In this document: positions 12,740-24,436 of the stretch, in pieces | Layout of the letters: each line of letters begins with the position of its first letter | How positions within the stretch are numbered: position 1 is the stretch's first letter | Assembly: GCA_973895155.1 (NCBI GenBank) | Contig: OZ316894.1 | Coordinates: 24,056,001-24,120,000 of the forward strand | Source of the DNA: Marsupella aquatica | Taxonomy: Eukaryota; Marchantiophyta | Direction of reading: 5' to 3' | DNA length: 64,000 nucleotides | Made by a program: the position numbers and the translations under genes | Notes under the pieces: model-generated | The model's input: only the letters and a program-made list of their open reading frames with translations | Told to the model about the DNA's origin: nothing | Databases searched by the model: none

Positions 12740-13355
12740 TTTTCTCCCCAAAAGACTACCTAATACCTGCTCCATATCATACGAGGTCACAAAAGATTGA
12801 CAAAACTTCTGAAATGTGCCTACAATGTCTAATCACTCCATACATAAGTAGTTTCAACTCTCCACTTCTAGAGAGGTAGTCTCCTCGACTACTTTTGTAC
12901 TCACACCCTTCCCCTCTCCTCTACTCCAAGGATTAGCAAGGGCTGGGGATCTCCGCTCCAAGCTGTCACCTTAGAGTAGATTCTCACACAAACACCCAAG
13001 AACCCAAAGTGCTTTCCTCTTCAAGCTTAAGTCTCCTCAAGACCCTCAAAGTAGTGTTACCTCTCAACCTTGCCCCCGGCCTTGGTTTTGGTCCACACAT
13101 CCCCTTTAGCTCTAAAGAAGGCTCCTCTATCTAAGGACTCTTCCTCTTGTACTTACTTTTTGTTGTAATTTACAGTCACACACCAAGAAAAGTACTTTCC
13201 ACCCTCAAGCTATAATCCTCTCTAAGTCTCAAAGTAGTGCTCTACCTTAACCTTGCCTCCTTGGCCTTGGTTTTGTACTAGCACATCCCCTTTGAGCTTA
13301 GACCAAGATTACACCATAGCATGGACTCTTCTCTTGCTCCCATACACTTCAAATG
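12740..13355. repeat. Helitron 5' flank with tandem duplication of about 185 bp
   Basis: No gene. Two diverged copies of a pyrimidine-rich segment are visible, about 12985-13170 and 13178-13345. Both contain CAAAGTAGTG, CTTGCC, GGCCTTGGTTTTG and ACATCCCCTTT in the same order. The duplicated block abuts the proposed left end of element 1. Confidence 0.55.
13347..13355 (+). repeat. Proposed 9-bp target duplication, left copy
   Basis: CTTCAAATG; the matching copy is at 29715-29723. It could be chance for a 9-mer chosen after the fact, but it falls where the terminal similarity begins. Confidence 0.45.
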
Positions 13356-13948
13356 GGTATGATAGCCATGACAGAAAACAAAAAACAAAAAACCTGTTAC
13401 CAGGGGTTTATTTTCTGTTAACAGGGAAATTGTACCTGTTACTAGTAAGCTTGTCCCTGTTACCAGTTTTGCCTGAACCATAACGTGCATATCCACCACT
13501 CTAAGGTGCATATCCACCACTCTAATGGCATAATTTTTCGGGGGGCAATAAAGTTTAAAACAAACAATTATTTTGTGCCATCCGATGGATGAAGTGTACT
13601 ATCAATCCTCCATTGACACAACAATTTATTATAGAAGATAAAAAACATGGTATTAGGAGTGTGCCTAAAGAAACATTCATGCAAATCAATCTATTTTCAT
13701 CGCCAAATAGTGACCCTTAGAGTGGGACCCACCATAGCACATGTCAATCGTGGAGTCCAAATCAACCCAATCTAAAGGAGTTGATTAAATGGACCTTGTA
13801 ACGTCACAAACAAATGACAAATCACATCCTCGAGGCTTTGAAGACAGTAGACAATTTAATCAACTTACACATTTTAAATAAAACAAGAGGTCATTCTTCC
13901 ACAATGCACGTACATAATGAAGCAATGAATATCCAGTTTCCTAGAACC

Positions 13949-13961
13949 AGCGCCCGACGCT
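13949..13961. repeat. Element-1 palindrome copy (left flank)
   Basis: AGCGCCCGACGCT, one mismatch from AGCGCC-N-GGCGCT. It lies just beyond the 3' end of the transposase gene. Confidence 0.8.
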
Positions 13962-14067
13962 AACCAACAAAGTCTCAATAAAACAACTAAAATATCCGTT
14001 GGAAAAAGACAAAATAGGGAATAACCGTTATATTGAACGACGACCTATTGGGCAGTTTCGATCTCTC

Positions 14068-17000
14068 TCATAAGCCATTCAAGTTCTGCATCTCCAGCAC
14101 AAGCTTGACTTCACCTAAAGTCAAAATAGGTTGGCTACAAAGAGTCGACTCCTCAATCTCAAGTTTGAAAACATTTATGTACACCCAGTATAGATGTTTG
14201 CAAGGCATGTACGACTTGCCACGCGAATGTCGGAGGAAGAAGTCTTCACAAGAGCAAGCGGGGAAGATACAGATTTGGACGAAGTATGTGCTTGGTGATC
14301 GATGGTTCTCATGGGTTCGAATTCGAAATTGCTTTCCAAAAGCATTTCCGGTCTGAACATTCCATTCCCCATCCAAACTCATCACTTCTTGTCGTGCAGA
14401 CTCCATTCGCTTCGTGTGACCCATAGTGAGATTAGACCGAGGCCTTGAGTTCCTCCCATTCCGACTACCAAGTCGGAGATTCAGCTCCAAAAACCTTATT
14501 GTTTCTGGGAACACGTTAACATTTATCCTGAGGTCAAAAGCAGATGGCACAGATTGACTCAATCCTGTTGTTCGCGCTAAGACAAGTCCTTGCTCTTCCA
14601 GGAATGTAATTTCAGAAGGAGACAGGCTCGTACCCTTCAGAACAGGCAAAATGTCAGGAAAAGGAGGAAGCTTCTGAACACCACGACGCGGATGACTCTT
14701 GTAACACGCTTGGTTCGGGCAAAACCAAATCATTTCGGAGATGGGTTCGCCCCTGAAGAGACGATGGCCCTTCACGACAATTCTGACAACACCTTCAGAC
14801 GAATGGAAGCCAACCTTCTTGATACGATTTTGACACTCATCGCGATCCGAACTCCCATTTAGTGTACCATTGCATTGCGGACCTGCTCCATACTTTGATG
14901 TCCGTCGCAACTGCCACTGCCCCGGAGGGACATCCTTCTCTAGCACAATCGTGCGTGGAAGTTGATTCTGAAGTGCTGCTGGGGCACTGAGTGGAGGTTT
15001 TGAGGATCTTGTTGTTTGGGTTGTTTGAGGAGTATAGTCCAGTGAATCAGTATCACTCTCTGATGTGACCATACCTGAGAGATTCACTGCCTTTGTGACA
15101 GGATGATCAGAACTTGAGGGAATAGAAGAAAAGTCAGTTCTGTTCAGGTTCTTCCTTTTCAAACCACGAGTATTTGGTGTGGTTATTAGAACGGTGTCAT
15201 GCCGATGGGAATCTTGTGGAGAGACAGTCCCAGTTGCATGTCCCTTCCTCTTCATTGACTTCGTCATTATATCTCCATTCAGGGGAGTACTTCTTTCCAA
15301 ATCGAATTCTGCTGCGTTAGATAGAAGCATATTAGTCGCTTCTTCAAACAATCTTGGCGAACCTGCTTGATTGGCAGAACGGAACGCTAATTCCCATATA
15401 GTTGGCCCCTTCCCCCGGTTCAAGCCTTTACGGTATGCACTGTATCCGGCAACTTGAGACAGAGCACGGTTTTGGTCAACTTTGCAAGCTTCATAAAGAC
15501 CGACCTTTTTCTTTGTAGCCGAGGCTTTCATGGACGCATGCCTTGATTCTGACCCTGTACAGTTGGGGATCAAGGCACCTTCCTCAGCGCTTTTGCTCTG
15601 CCATACGAAAATGTCAACCGTAAGTAGTATTCTATTACCAGCGCCCGGCGCTGGCAACATAAATATGTAGAACAGGCCTGAAATACAATTTCAATGTTTA
15701 ATACTGAATTCTAACTACATATTGGCTTCAATTTCTTGTACTACTTGTTTTGACGTGTATGGAGAAAATAACCAGCGCCTGGCGCTAATATGAAGTTGAT
15801 GAACATTACAATCTAGATAGATGGATGCCTTACCACTCGAATAAAATTGCCCCACTGGCGCCAGCGAACAACCCACCAAGATATCCAGCTTTGCAGCATC
15901 TTCAGCTTTCCGGGGACACAGTTTCCTGATTGCCACCACACAACAATCTCTCGGGACACCCGGTATGCTGCCACAAATGATGGTGCATTTCTCAGTTTCT
16001 CCCAAAGTCTTCGATGCTCCGATTGACATTCTTCCAGTACTCCTTCCTTGGAATGATGATGAAAAGATTGATAAAAGTGAAATGCATCAGAGCGCTCCCT
16101 CTCCGGGTCCGGGTGTCCACCAAAAAAAACATTTTGCACTGCATTCCATCCAGCTTGTGCATTGTCGGCCATAAATCCTTGGATGACAACCTCCTGAAGT
16201 TCATTTTCTTTGCAAACCTCAATCATCACTCTCCATGCCTTTTTGAAGGACTCAGTGTCTTCACCTTTCAACTCGCATATGAAAATTGTACACAGTGCAC
16301 GGAAATTGTGGTCGTAGACGTGTGCGCTGAAAGTAAACCAATCCGTGGTGACACGCTGCATCACATCAAAACTTACCCAGGGTCCTTCGAGTCTTCCACC
16401 CGGTTGCATCTGCCTCAAAAGATCCACACCGGAACCGTGACCTTTCACGGTCATTTTAAAGATGTGAGGCCTATCGTTCTGACATCCCTGACCTGGAAGC
16501 AAATACCTTTGGAGAAACGACACATGAATCCTCCTCTGCATTTGCAAGAGAAAATCTAATTCACCCCGACCTTTTTGGTCTATCCTAACGCTCCGACAAA
16601 GAGATGCAAACTTCTGCGGAGTGGAAAGGACCATCAGAGACTTCCATATTTCAGTTTCTTTGATATCGACCATGTCGTCAACATGTTCGCAGAGAGATTT
16701 CACTAAGGACCCTGTAGCAGAATTCAAGATCCCTGCCGGTTTTGACAGAGGATTGGCTTCATGTTTTTTTTTAATTAGATCCTCAGCTATCTTCTCCGCA
16801 CTCCTACAGAAGGTTTTTCTACCTGGATGGTTGTGCTCACCTATATGAATTGCCAAGCGGGACATATGACTACATGTTTCCGCATCAAGTAATACTTGGG
16901 GGTACATGTAAAACAAACGAGCAGGGCAGTACTTCACACAAAAAGGAATCTGTTCGCAGTAATGACAAACAACACCTCCCTCTTCGATGAAAGATCCCAC

Positions 17001-17819
17001 AGCATACTGACCACTGAGCTTTGGAGTACCCTACCATGCCTTAGCATTTGCCTTCTTCTTCCTTTGGAAATAGTCGCAAGACTTGTTCCTGCATTCAATG
17101 AATCCCGTACAGGTAACCTTCCCAAACTGCCAAAGGTTTTTAGGATGAACAGTTGCAGTTGTTGGAAATATGCGTGTCCAAATGTAACAATCTTTGGCAT
17201 GATCCATGTCCCTAAGCCTAGAGCCTTTAGAGAGCATCTTATCAATGGGTGGCAACTCAAACACGACGTTACCATTGTACTTAGTTGGCAGACAAGACAC
17301 TTGTTCATGCCTGAAATCACCCGCTGATATGAACCATGACAACTCACTATGACTAGTTGATTTGAGTAACGTATCCATCGCATTGCGCCGGTACACGACC
17401 TCCAACTGCTTAGAGCTTCCCGGAGTCTCAGCTTTCACGACAGCAGGGAGCGGGCTTTTCTTCTTCGATGGTGGACTTAGAGTACGATCTCCATCCTCAC
17501 TTGAAGAAATCTCAACCACATCACATGGAACCGACGGGAAACTGGACAGTCCTGCATGCTGTCTTAAACAAACCGAGTACAAGATCCCTGCGTAGAGATG
17601 CCAAAACCGTTCACCGTCATCGACATTGAACGTTGCAGCATCCTCGATATCATCAATGGATTCGAGCTCTCAAACAATGGCCTCAATGTCATTCATCTTC
17701 AAATCAAATCTCCCGCAGAGATACCTCTCCCGGACCTGCTTGTACGTATCTTCCATGGGGACGGGGATAGTCACAATATCTTCAGAACCGAATCGAGAAA
17801 GAACGATAGACCGAGACAT
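14068..17819 (-). pseudogene. MULE-type transposase with Zn cluster and SWIM finger (element 1), two premature stops
   Basis: Two exons: 17819-15834 and 15597-14068, with a phase-0 intron 15833-15598. The joined product is about 1171 residues from the ATG at 17819. Residues 1-70 resemble the small beta-rich N-terminal domain of plant MULEs. A Cys/His cluster follows: CTGFIECRNKSCDYF near 240, CHYC and CVKYC near 285-297, and GEHNHP near 326. The catalytic region has WVSFDVM (first Asp, near 480) and GFMADNAQAGWNAV (second Asp, near 555). The C-terminal SWIM finger is C1110-x-C1112..C1128-x-H1130 (ACSCEDFF..MPCKH). Stops interrupt the frame at codon 50 (TGA 17670-17672) and codon 263 (TAG 17031-17033); otherwise it is intact. 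The intron holds two element palindromes. The gene is divergent from the ParB/methyltransferase gene and presumably mobilises element 1. Confidence 0.8.
15640..15786. repeat. Element-1 palindromes inside the transposase intron
   Basis: AGCGCCCGGCGCT at 15640-15652 (perfect, odd-centred, extended to CCAGCGCCCGGCGCTGG) and AGCGCCTGGCGCT at 15774-15786. Both lie inside the 15598-15833 intron. The open frame that reads through the first copy is intron sequence. Confidence 0.9.
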
Positions 17820-18783
17820 GGTGAACAAAAACAAAAACTGAGGGCTATAGCGTTTGAAAGAAGAAAAGTTCATGGTATTGTTCAGCTTATATCTGTCAAA
17901 CCTGGGAATTTGACGTTAACCGATCCGTTTGTATACGACATAAAACATAGACGATGGAGGATCCGTTGGCACCATAAATGATTTTTGTCGTTTTTTCCCC
18001 GAGAAGTCCGGATGTCAGACACGAACATATTGCTAAAAAGATCACCAACCTTACTTAAACAGACCATAAGATATGACAAGGTATTGTCAAATTTTAGTAG
18101 CGCCTGGCGCTAACTAAAATACGCCACTAAAAATGTGTCTGAAATCTCGACATTCCAAACTAGCGCCCGGCGCTAGTATAGAATAAATTCCCTGAAAATG
18201 AACATTATGACCACATACCAGGTGGTAATTGGGAATAAATGGTGCCTTCAAAGGATGGTTTTGATTGATTATGGATGATAAATAAACATTTATACTAGCG
18301 CCGGGCGCTAGTATTACATTTGAGAAATATTTCTCCGTAAACGATGTACTGAAGGATACTTTAATAAAATATGGGGGTGGAAAGGCCAAAATTTATGTCA
18401 TAGCTCCTTCAAAAAAGACCTCTAAATTTCTTCCAGTTTATACTAGCGTCGGGCGCTATTATAAGCATACTCTAAATTGTTCACCTTGATGGTCATCATT
18501 AATGCTAGCGCCCGACGCTAGTATTGATATGATGTTAGGAAATGTCTTTAACGGTAACATTCAACGGTAACTTATGACTTCCGTGTGTGTTACGCATCTT
18601 CTACCGTTTGATTTTGGTAATTAAACCTTCCGTATACAGACGTTGGAAACTGCGAAACATCAGAGCTAATGGCTTTCCTCTAGGTTATGTCATCCTCCCG
18701 CTAGAATATATTACACGTTCAGAGATGATTATAGTTCCATAATTTCATTGTACGATAGTTCGTACACTTCTAGAAGGAAGACG
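17820..18783. promoter_or_regulatory. Divergent promoter region of element 1
   Basis: About 960 bp separate the start codons of the transposase (-, 17819) and the ParB/methyltransferase gene (+, 18784). The interval is AT-rich apart from five copies of the 13-bp palindrome. A second inverted repeat, TGTACGA-TAGT-TCGTACA (18749-18766), lies 18 bp before the plus-strand ATG. The placement suggests shared control of both genes by palindrome-binding protein; this is inference. Confidence 0.55.
18099..18519. repeat. Five element-1 palindromes in the divergent promoter
   Basis: Copies at 18099-18111 (AGCGCCTGGCGCT), 18162-18174 (AGCGCCCGGCGCT), 18297-18309 (AGCGCCGGGCGCT), 18445-18457 (AGCGTCGGGCGCT) and 18507-18519 (AGCGCCCGACGCT). 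Most are extended by T/C on the left and A/G on the right, so that TAGCGCC-N-GGCGCTA forms a 15-bp palindrome. The sequence between copies is unrelated, so these are dispersed sites and not a tandem array. Confidence 0.95.
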
Positions 18784-19590
18784 ATGGAGGTATTCCCCTC
18801 TTCTTCCAGAGGGTATAGTGCGGTTCCTGACCAGGAGCGAGCTTATTCTGAATCTTTGCAGTCTTCGTTTACTGGTTCAGTCTATACACGTCGTGTAACT
18901 CGTTCCTCAAAGTTGTTGCCGCTCACTTCTGTCAGCGGTGTTTTGGGTCCAAATCCTTTGCAAAGAAAGATGGACAACGTAGACACAATTGCGATCTAGG
19001 ATGTTGCGGATTGCGCGCTTGCTGAGATTGATCTCATTTCGAAACATGTCATGTCTTTTGGAAAGGATTCTCGTGGATTTGACAAGGAGCCGCCTCGAAT
19101 CCCTCTATGTCGATTGGTTCACATGGAGGTGGTTCGTACTCTGCAGAAAGACAGCTCTTCCATCGAGAAGCTGAAAGACTCTTTTCGTAGTATGGGTTAC
19201 AACTCTTCGATAGGGATGCGTTTCTATGTGCAGCCAACGGATGAGAACGGAATTGTTCTGACCTGTACCCAGGACATTCGTGATTCATGGGATCCAATAT
19301 GGCAATTGGAGAACGAGAAGTTTGAGGCTGAATGCGAGGCTGACCCAGATTTTCTCGTCTTGAAGGATAAGATGTTCTCTGTATTCGATGGAAATCACAG
19401 GTTGTACTCCTGGACGCTTGTAACAGAGGAGAACCCGGACAATCCAAAATATCATCCTCGTGTGCTCTGTACAATATTTAAAGGAGACAAGGGATCTCTC
19501 ATTGAAATTGAGGTAGCTATGCACACGTGAATCAGTAAGTTCTCATGATTTCCAGTTCTTTCCTTAAATCTTGCGAGTGTTGTATTTACT

Positions 19591-19603
19591 AGCGCTCGGC
19601 GCT
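19591..19603. repeat. Element-1 palindrome in the first intron of the ParB/methyltransferase gene
   Basis: AGCGCTCGGCGCT inside the intron 19527-19658. Confidence 0.85.
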
Positions 19604-21019
19604 GCTTATACATGAATTGTTTTTCATTGACTCTTACTCTCAACGTTTGTTCGTGTAGGCTTGGCCAAGCAGTTGTAGAGCCTTCCTGGATCCTGGATGC
19701 GGACATAATCAAACGAATTCTGGCGCATGACCTTGAGTATTACAATAAACTAATTGACCCGGGTAATTTCAAGAAGTTTGAAAGCATTCGGATGAAAACT
19801 CGGAAGGGGTCATAGTATACGAAGAAGATGCCACAAGAAGCACTTGTTTACATTCTTTGTGAGAATAAGATAAAGTTGTACTCGCATCAATTCAAACTCG
19901 ACATGGAGGTAGCGGAGGCTCAAGGGAGTCCATGGTAGGCGGACGAGATTTCAAAACGGCATGCGGCCATGATGAAAGACGCAACCAAAGATTGGGCAGT
20001 GAAGTCTTCAAAAATTACGCCCTTATTAAGTCCTGAATTTGAAGATTTCCTTAGTACATGTGCAGAAATGTATGCTGTCACAGAGAGAAACAAGAGAGAG
20101 AAGAAGCCTGACACCGTTGTATGTACGATGGACCGCGCACGATTGTTCACCATTGTTTCTGCTCTAGACCCAAAGTTACGAAGCACTTTACTTGTGGCAC
20201 ATTGCAATCCTGAGCTGCGGAGATAGTTTTTTCACCCAGCAAGTGTTAACGATGATTTAGTCAAACAGTGGTGCCACACTTGGATCACTTGGAATAGTGT
20301 GGAGGGAATTGCTGCTGGCATGTTACATTCATGTCTACGTGAAGTTGAGCAAACCATGCCCGCGAATAGATTGGAAGAGTGGAATTGTAGTTTGTTTGAT
20401 GATCTAGTTCAGTTTGTTACAAATGAATTCAAGAGATTTGGTGATTCCGTGAAGAATAAGTTCTTTCACACTATGTGGCCTTCAAAGTACCCTGACAAAG
20501 AAGATTACACCCAGAGAAACCAGAAGCGAGCGAAGAGGTTTGTGTATAGGTTCTACATGCACATGGAGGTAACCAAACCTGATTACTTCTGGGCATATCC
20601 TGCAGCTTTTATGAAGTGGATTTCAATAAGTGAAGATGATGCCTTGGCTGATTTGTACTCTATGTACCCCACGGAGGGCATATTTCCTCCGAGACCAATG
20701 ACAGAATGGGAGAGAACTCACTGCCCCTGGTATCTAGATATAGATAGATGGGATTCTCTTTTTGATCAAAGGGAAAAAGATGCCTTCCATAAGCTTTCAA
20801 AGTCTCAGATGCCAGCAAAACTTGTGTCCGACATGAAGCAAGGTCTACTTGACGATGTAGACAAGTCTGCCACAAACTTGCAAACTATCTGTGAAACAAC
20901 TGTTGTGCATGTGGACCGGAGTCGCAAACCTCGCGCGAAAGCCAAAGCGGAGCTAGCAGCACCGAGCGAGTCTACTAAATCTGGAAAGAAGAGTAAGTAT
21001 TGCTATCCATGATTTTGCC

Positions 21020-21125
21020 AGCGCCAGGCGCTGGCAAAAAATATTTTGTTGAGGGTATTCTCTTTCTTGGTTATTAGGCTTCGGTTGCGACTTAAGTGAA
21101 TTGCATTTGGTTAGCGCTAGGCGCT
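21020..21125. repeat. Two element-1 palindromes in the second intron
   Basis: AGCGCCAGGCGCT (21020-21032, extended to GCCAGCGCCAGGCGCTGGC) and AGCGCTAGGCGCT (21113-21125), both inside the intron 20993-21182. Confidence 0.9.
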
Positions 21126-22563
21126 AGCTTCTTTCAATACTTTAAAAGTACTTATTCTAACTACGACCTGGTTATATTTTAGGAGGGAGGAAGTCTAATA
21201 CGGTGGGAACGGGAGATACGAAAAAGGATGCTACACCTGAAGTTTCTGAGGCAAACACGGGAGCTCGATTAGACCCCATTACTCCAGTTGACAAAGGGAA
21301 GGTTATAGTTCCTATCGACGCCACGAGTACCAAGAAGAAACGAAAGAGAGCTGTCGAAGGTGGACAATCTTTAAGGGAGAGTTTTATAGCTTCTGGTTTC
21401 CAACGTGAAGTTGGAAACTTCAAAACAACTATGTCTCGCCATTGCATGGTTGAGACAAGCCTTTCTGAATTTTTTGACTCGATGTTCAACAAGGAGGAGA
21501 AGCCCGAGTGGGTTAGTGATGTGGAGAAATGGGGAAAAGACCTCGTTAAGTTGGGATTTAAAGAGAAGGGAGTTGTTCGGGGGGGAAAAGTAAGATCATT
21601 TGGAGTGGATGCCGGCTTCATTTACCTACCGACCGGGTTCAAACCATCTATCATTGATAAGAAGGTTCCTAAATGGAACATTCCAGATCACTCAATGGCT
21701 AGATCTTTTTTCAAATCCATGGATCCATTTTTATCAGATGATGGGTTCCTTGTAATTCTACACAATGGGGAGTACGATCCCATGTCGCAAGTCATTGCTG
21801 CCTGTCAGGAGTCAAGGAAATTTCAGTGTATATGCTCGCATAATGTTGTGATGTCTGACCCGATGTATGCGGCAAAGACATACCGAGAGATGTTTACCCT
21901 CAGGCTCAACATATTTGGCTGAATTAATGGGAAATGTAAAATTCCCAAAGACCCCAAATTTTGGCCACTGTCCATCAGTGAGGACCCTTCGGTTACCAAT
22001 TTGATCGGACTCTCTTCGCTCAAATCAGATCCATTCCCGCAAATGGAGTTTGCTGGAAATGCTCGTCTGTCTGTGGGTTTTATGCAATCTGTTATAGAGC
22101 TTGTCACACGGCCTCGTGATATTTTTATGGATTGGACTGCTGGGGCTGGAGGCTCTTACATTGCTGACGACTTCTCTGGACGATTTGTACTCGGGATAGA
22201 ACACCGGAAAGAATTTATTGAAACCGCTTCAAAGGTTTTCATGGATTTGTTGTCTCCCAAAGAGATTGCAGTGTTACCTCCACCTGTTCCTACTGCCGAC
22301 AGAAAAAAAAAAGATAAGCTTTGATCGGTTCTCAATTTTGATTTTGATGATGAATCGAGTGAAGGTGGAGAGGAACAAGGTACAAGAAACTCCGAGGAGG
22401 AAAAGGGTGAGCGTCGTGCAGCTGTAGATGAAACCGATAGTGATGACTCTTCCGAGTAATGTTCATAAACTCGTAAGCTTCTTTCTCCATTCCCGTCAAT
22501 TCATAACATTTCTTTTGTTGTTTTGGGGAAAGGCACCTTACAAAATGGACTTTGTTATATCAG

Positions 22564-22867
22564 GTCAGAGTGGAATGCAAGGAGACAATTCAAACTGCGG
22601 AGGAAGATCGCGAGACACAACGTAGAAATACCGGAAAAACCGTTTGTTCTTCCCTCCTATGCAGAGAAAGCCGCAAGGAAAGCAGAAAGTGCAAGGACAC
22701 TTTGCTGGGAAAACAAAGGTCTTCGGTTACGAAGGGGTGTTGACCGAAAGTTCATTAAACATCCTTATGTTGATGACTTCTCCCGCAGCCAGTACGTAGA
22801 TGATGAGGCTGTGTCCACGGACAGATCCCAGAGTACAGATTCTGGTTCCGACTCAGAATCTTGGTAG
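22564..22867 (+). CDS. Hypothetical basic-to-acidic protein or exon of element 1
   Basis: An open stretch follows a possible acceptor (ATATCAG, 22557-22563) and ends with TAG at 22865-22867. The product is Arg/Lys-rich (NARRQFKLRRKIARHNVEIP, EKAARKAESAR) with a Ser/Asp-rich tail (STDRSQSTDSGSDSESW). It starts about 100 bp after the methyltransferase stop and could be a last exon of that gene, but the joining sequence contains stops. No family is recognised. Confidence 0.35.
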
Positions 22868-22887
22868 TTGAGGCTAAATCTTTTAGC

Positions 22888-23006
22888 AGCGCCCGGCGCT
22901 TGTAACATCTGTATTATTTCCCTCTGCTGAGGGTCCTTTTAAATTGTTGATTTCTCTCTACTTGTTGATTACTTTTGACTTTTGTTCTTTACAAGCGCCT
23001 GGCGCT
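22888..23006. repeat. Element-1 palindromes downstream of the plus-strand genes
   Basis: AGCGCCCGGCGCT (22888-22900) and AGCGCCTGGCGCT (22994-23006), both perfect. Confidence 0.95.
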
Positions 23007-23179
23007 CGCCAAATGGAATCTCTAAATGGCCGTTTAGTCTTTGTTGTTTCCTGTCAACGGTCATCGTCATTGGATACCAACTGCCATTTGGATTGTGTTC
23101 TTTAGTCAGTCGTCGGAAAACCGTTGGGGACCATAGTTTCGGGACGATGATTCCATAGTTTAGGGACCGGGCGGAAGAG

Positions 23180-23510
23180 ACGACTATAGTTTCAGTTTAG
23201 GTTTGTTCGGGATGACGAGAGTTGGGGACGTCGATAGTTGAGGACAATGATAGTTTCGAGAGGATGATAGAACGGGATGATAGAATGGGAGGGGAGACTT
23301 TGTTTCGAGATGACGATAGAACGTGACGATAGAACGGGATGATAGTTCATTTGGGAAGACTTTGTTTCAGGAAGACAATAGAACGGGACGTTAGAGTAGG
23401 GCGATAGAACGGGACGATACCTGTTACCAAGGTGAAGATAGTTTCGGGAGGCAATAGAACGGGACGATGATAGTTTGATGGTCGTTTCGGAACGGTAGTG
23501 TACGCGAACC
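23180..23510. repeat. Degenerate minisatellite based on GATAGAACGGGAC
   Basis: Irregular repeats of GATAGAACGGGA(C/T) and GATAGTTTCGGGA words run across this interval in direct orientation, inside element 1. No coding content. Confidence 0.7.
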
Positions 23511-23625
23511 TTTATCTGGCGTCTTAGTCTTCGCGGACCTTTCTTTGACCTTTGTCGGCTATAGCACTCGCGGACGACGTTCTTACGGGAGGAGAGGTTA
23601 CATATTAGATCGGGATCTTTGAAAC

Positions 23626-23681
23626 ATGGCGAGTCAGTATGAGCCAATGGATTGGGAGGCAGCTTTTCGTCCTTCTCGTGT
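23626..23681 (+). pseudogene. Start of a small element-1 ORF cut by the CACTA element
   Basis: ATG at 23626 opens MASQYEPMDWEAAFRPSR, and the frame runs straight into the CACTAC terminus at 23682. A possible continuation on the far side of the CACTA element is an open stretch at about 29119-29222 that reads NALTILWEGMDLDYVVWVWT and ends at TGA. Joining the two is inference; neither piece matches a family I know. Confidence 0.3.
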
Positions 23682-24130
23682 CACTACTACATATTGGCCC
23701 CTTTTGCAAAGCTTTTTTTTGACGTCGGGATGGTCTTGCGATGTCATCAACTTCAGATATTTTGTGATCAAACACGCATCACAATAAACCATGCTCACAG
23801 GTTCGTAACATGGTGTTGCGAAGCTAAATACCTTGCAATTTGTTTGAGATCGGATTGAATTTGCAACTCTTTCAGATACTATTTGTCTCGCAAAGTATTT
23901 GTGGATCCGCGATCATCGCGACTGCATTTGGATCTCTTTTGTTTCATAATTTAGCGATAATAATGTACTCAAATATATATTGTGAACCTATTAGCTTCGC
24001 ACAATATTGTGAAGCATAAATAGTCGCAAGTTACCGAATCCAGTTGATTCGCAAAGTTGAGAACACATTGGCATCACAATTACCGATGGTGTGTTATTCA
24101 CAAAGTGTTCAGAAGTTGCTTCTTGACAAG
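23682..24130. repeat. CACTA subterminal repeat region
   Basis: Recurrent 7-9-bp words in direct and inverted orientation: TTGCAAAGC, TTGCGAAGC, TCGCAAAGT, TTCGCACAA, GTCGCAAG, TTCGCAAAG, TTCACAAAG. Such clusters are the usual binding sites of CACTA accessory proteins. Confidence 0.55.
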
Positions 24131-24436
24131 CTTGAAAATGCTTTGCAAAGAGAGTTGTTTGAAAATTTTGTAGAATGGAAATGTTTGAGAGAGTTTCTTT
24201 ACAAGATGGAGAATGCATGTGTTTAGGTTACAGCTAGGGTTTTCAAAAAGGTGGCATGCATGAGGATAGCTTTGGAAACGGCTAAGGTTGCATATATAAC
24301 AGTGAGATGAAATTTCAAAGTCCAATTAAGTGTTTGTAAAACAAAAGAAGAAAAGTAATATGTTAATATAAATAAAACCATGATAGTTAGTTTAGGGTCA
24401 AATTCTGGGCCCACAACAAGTTTTACTACTAGTGCA

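Larger units (their letters stand above)
18784..22459 (+). pseudogene. ParB-like domain fused to beta-class amino-DNA-methyltransferase (element 1)
   Basis: Three exons: 18784-19526, 19659-20992 and 21183-22459, phases matching, 1118 codons in total. The N-terminal part carries a ParB/sulfiredoxin-type signature, FDGNHRLYSW (D202-R206), preceded by PPRIPLCRLVHMEVV. The middle is unrecognised. The C-terminal part looks like an exocyclic-amino DNA methyltransferase in beta order: a degenerate motif IV (GFIYLPTGF, near 835-845, in place of DPPY), DDGFLVILHNGEY, a variable stretch, then motif I MDWTAGAGGSYIADDF (D near 1009) with VLGIEHRKEFIE. The tail is acidic. In-frame stops are TAG 18997, 19813, 19936 and 20224, and TGA 21920 and 22322; each fits CAG to TAG or CGA to TGA, and no frameshift is seen. 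The introns carry element palindromes. A role in marking element DNA is inferred; the changed motif IV may mean binding without catalysis. Confidence 0.7.

Noticed and set aside
12740-13500. Helitron 5' terminus
   Set aside because: I looked for a minus-strand TC start with the usual TCTCTACTA-like sequence and found no convincing match.
15601-15660. Translation start of the SWIM exon at MLPAPGAGN
   Set aside because: It reads through an intronic palindrome; the acceptor after GTATGGCAG gives a phase-0 join at 15597.
24421-24436. CACTA terminus at TACTAGTG near the transposase stop
   Set aside because: Orientation is wrong for the left end, and the subterminal-repeat zone with CACTACTACA lies further left at 23682.
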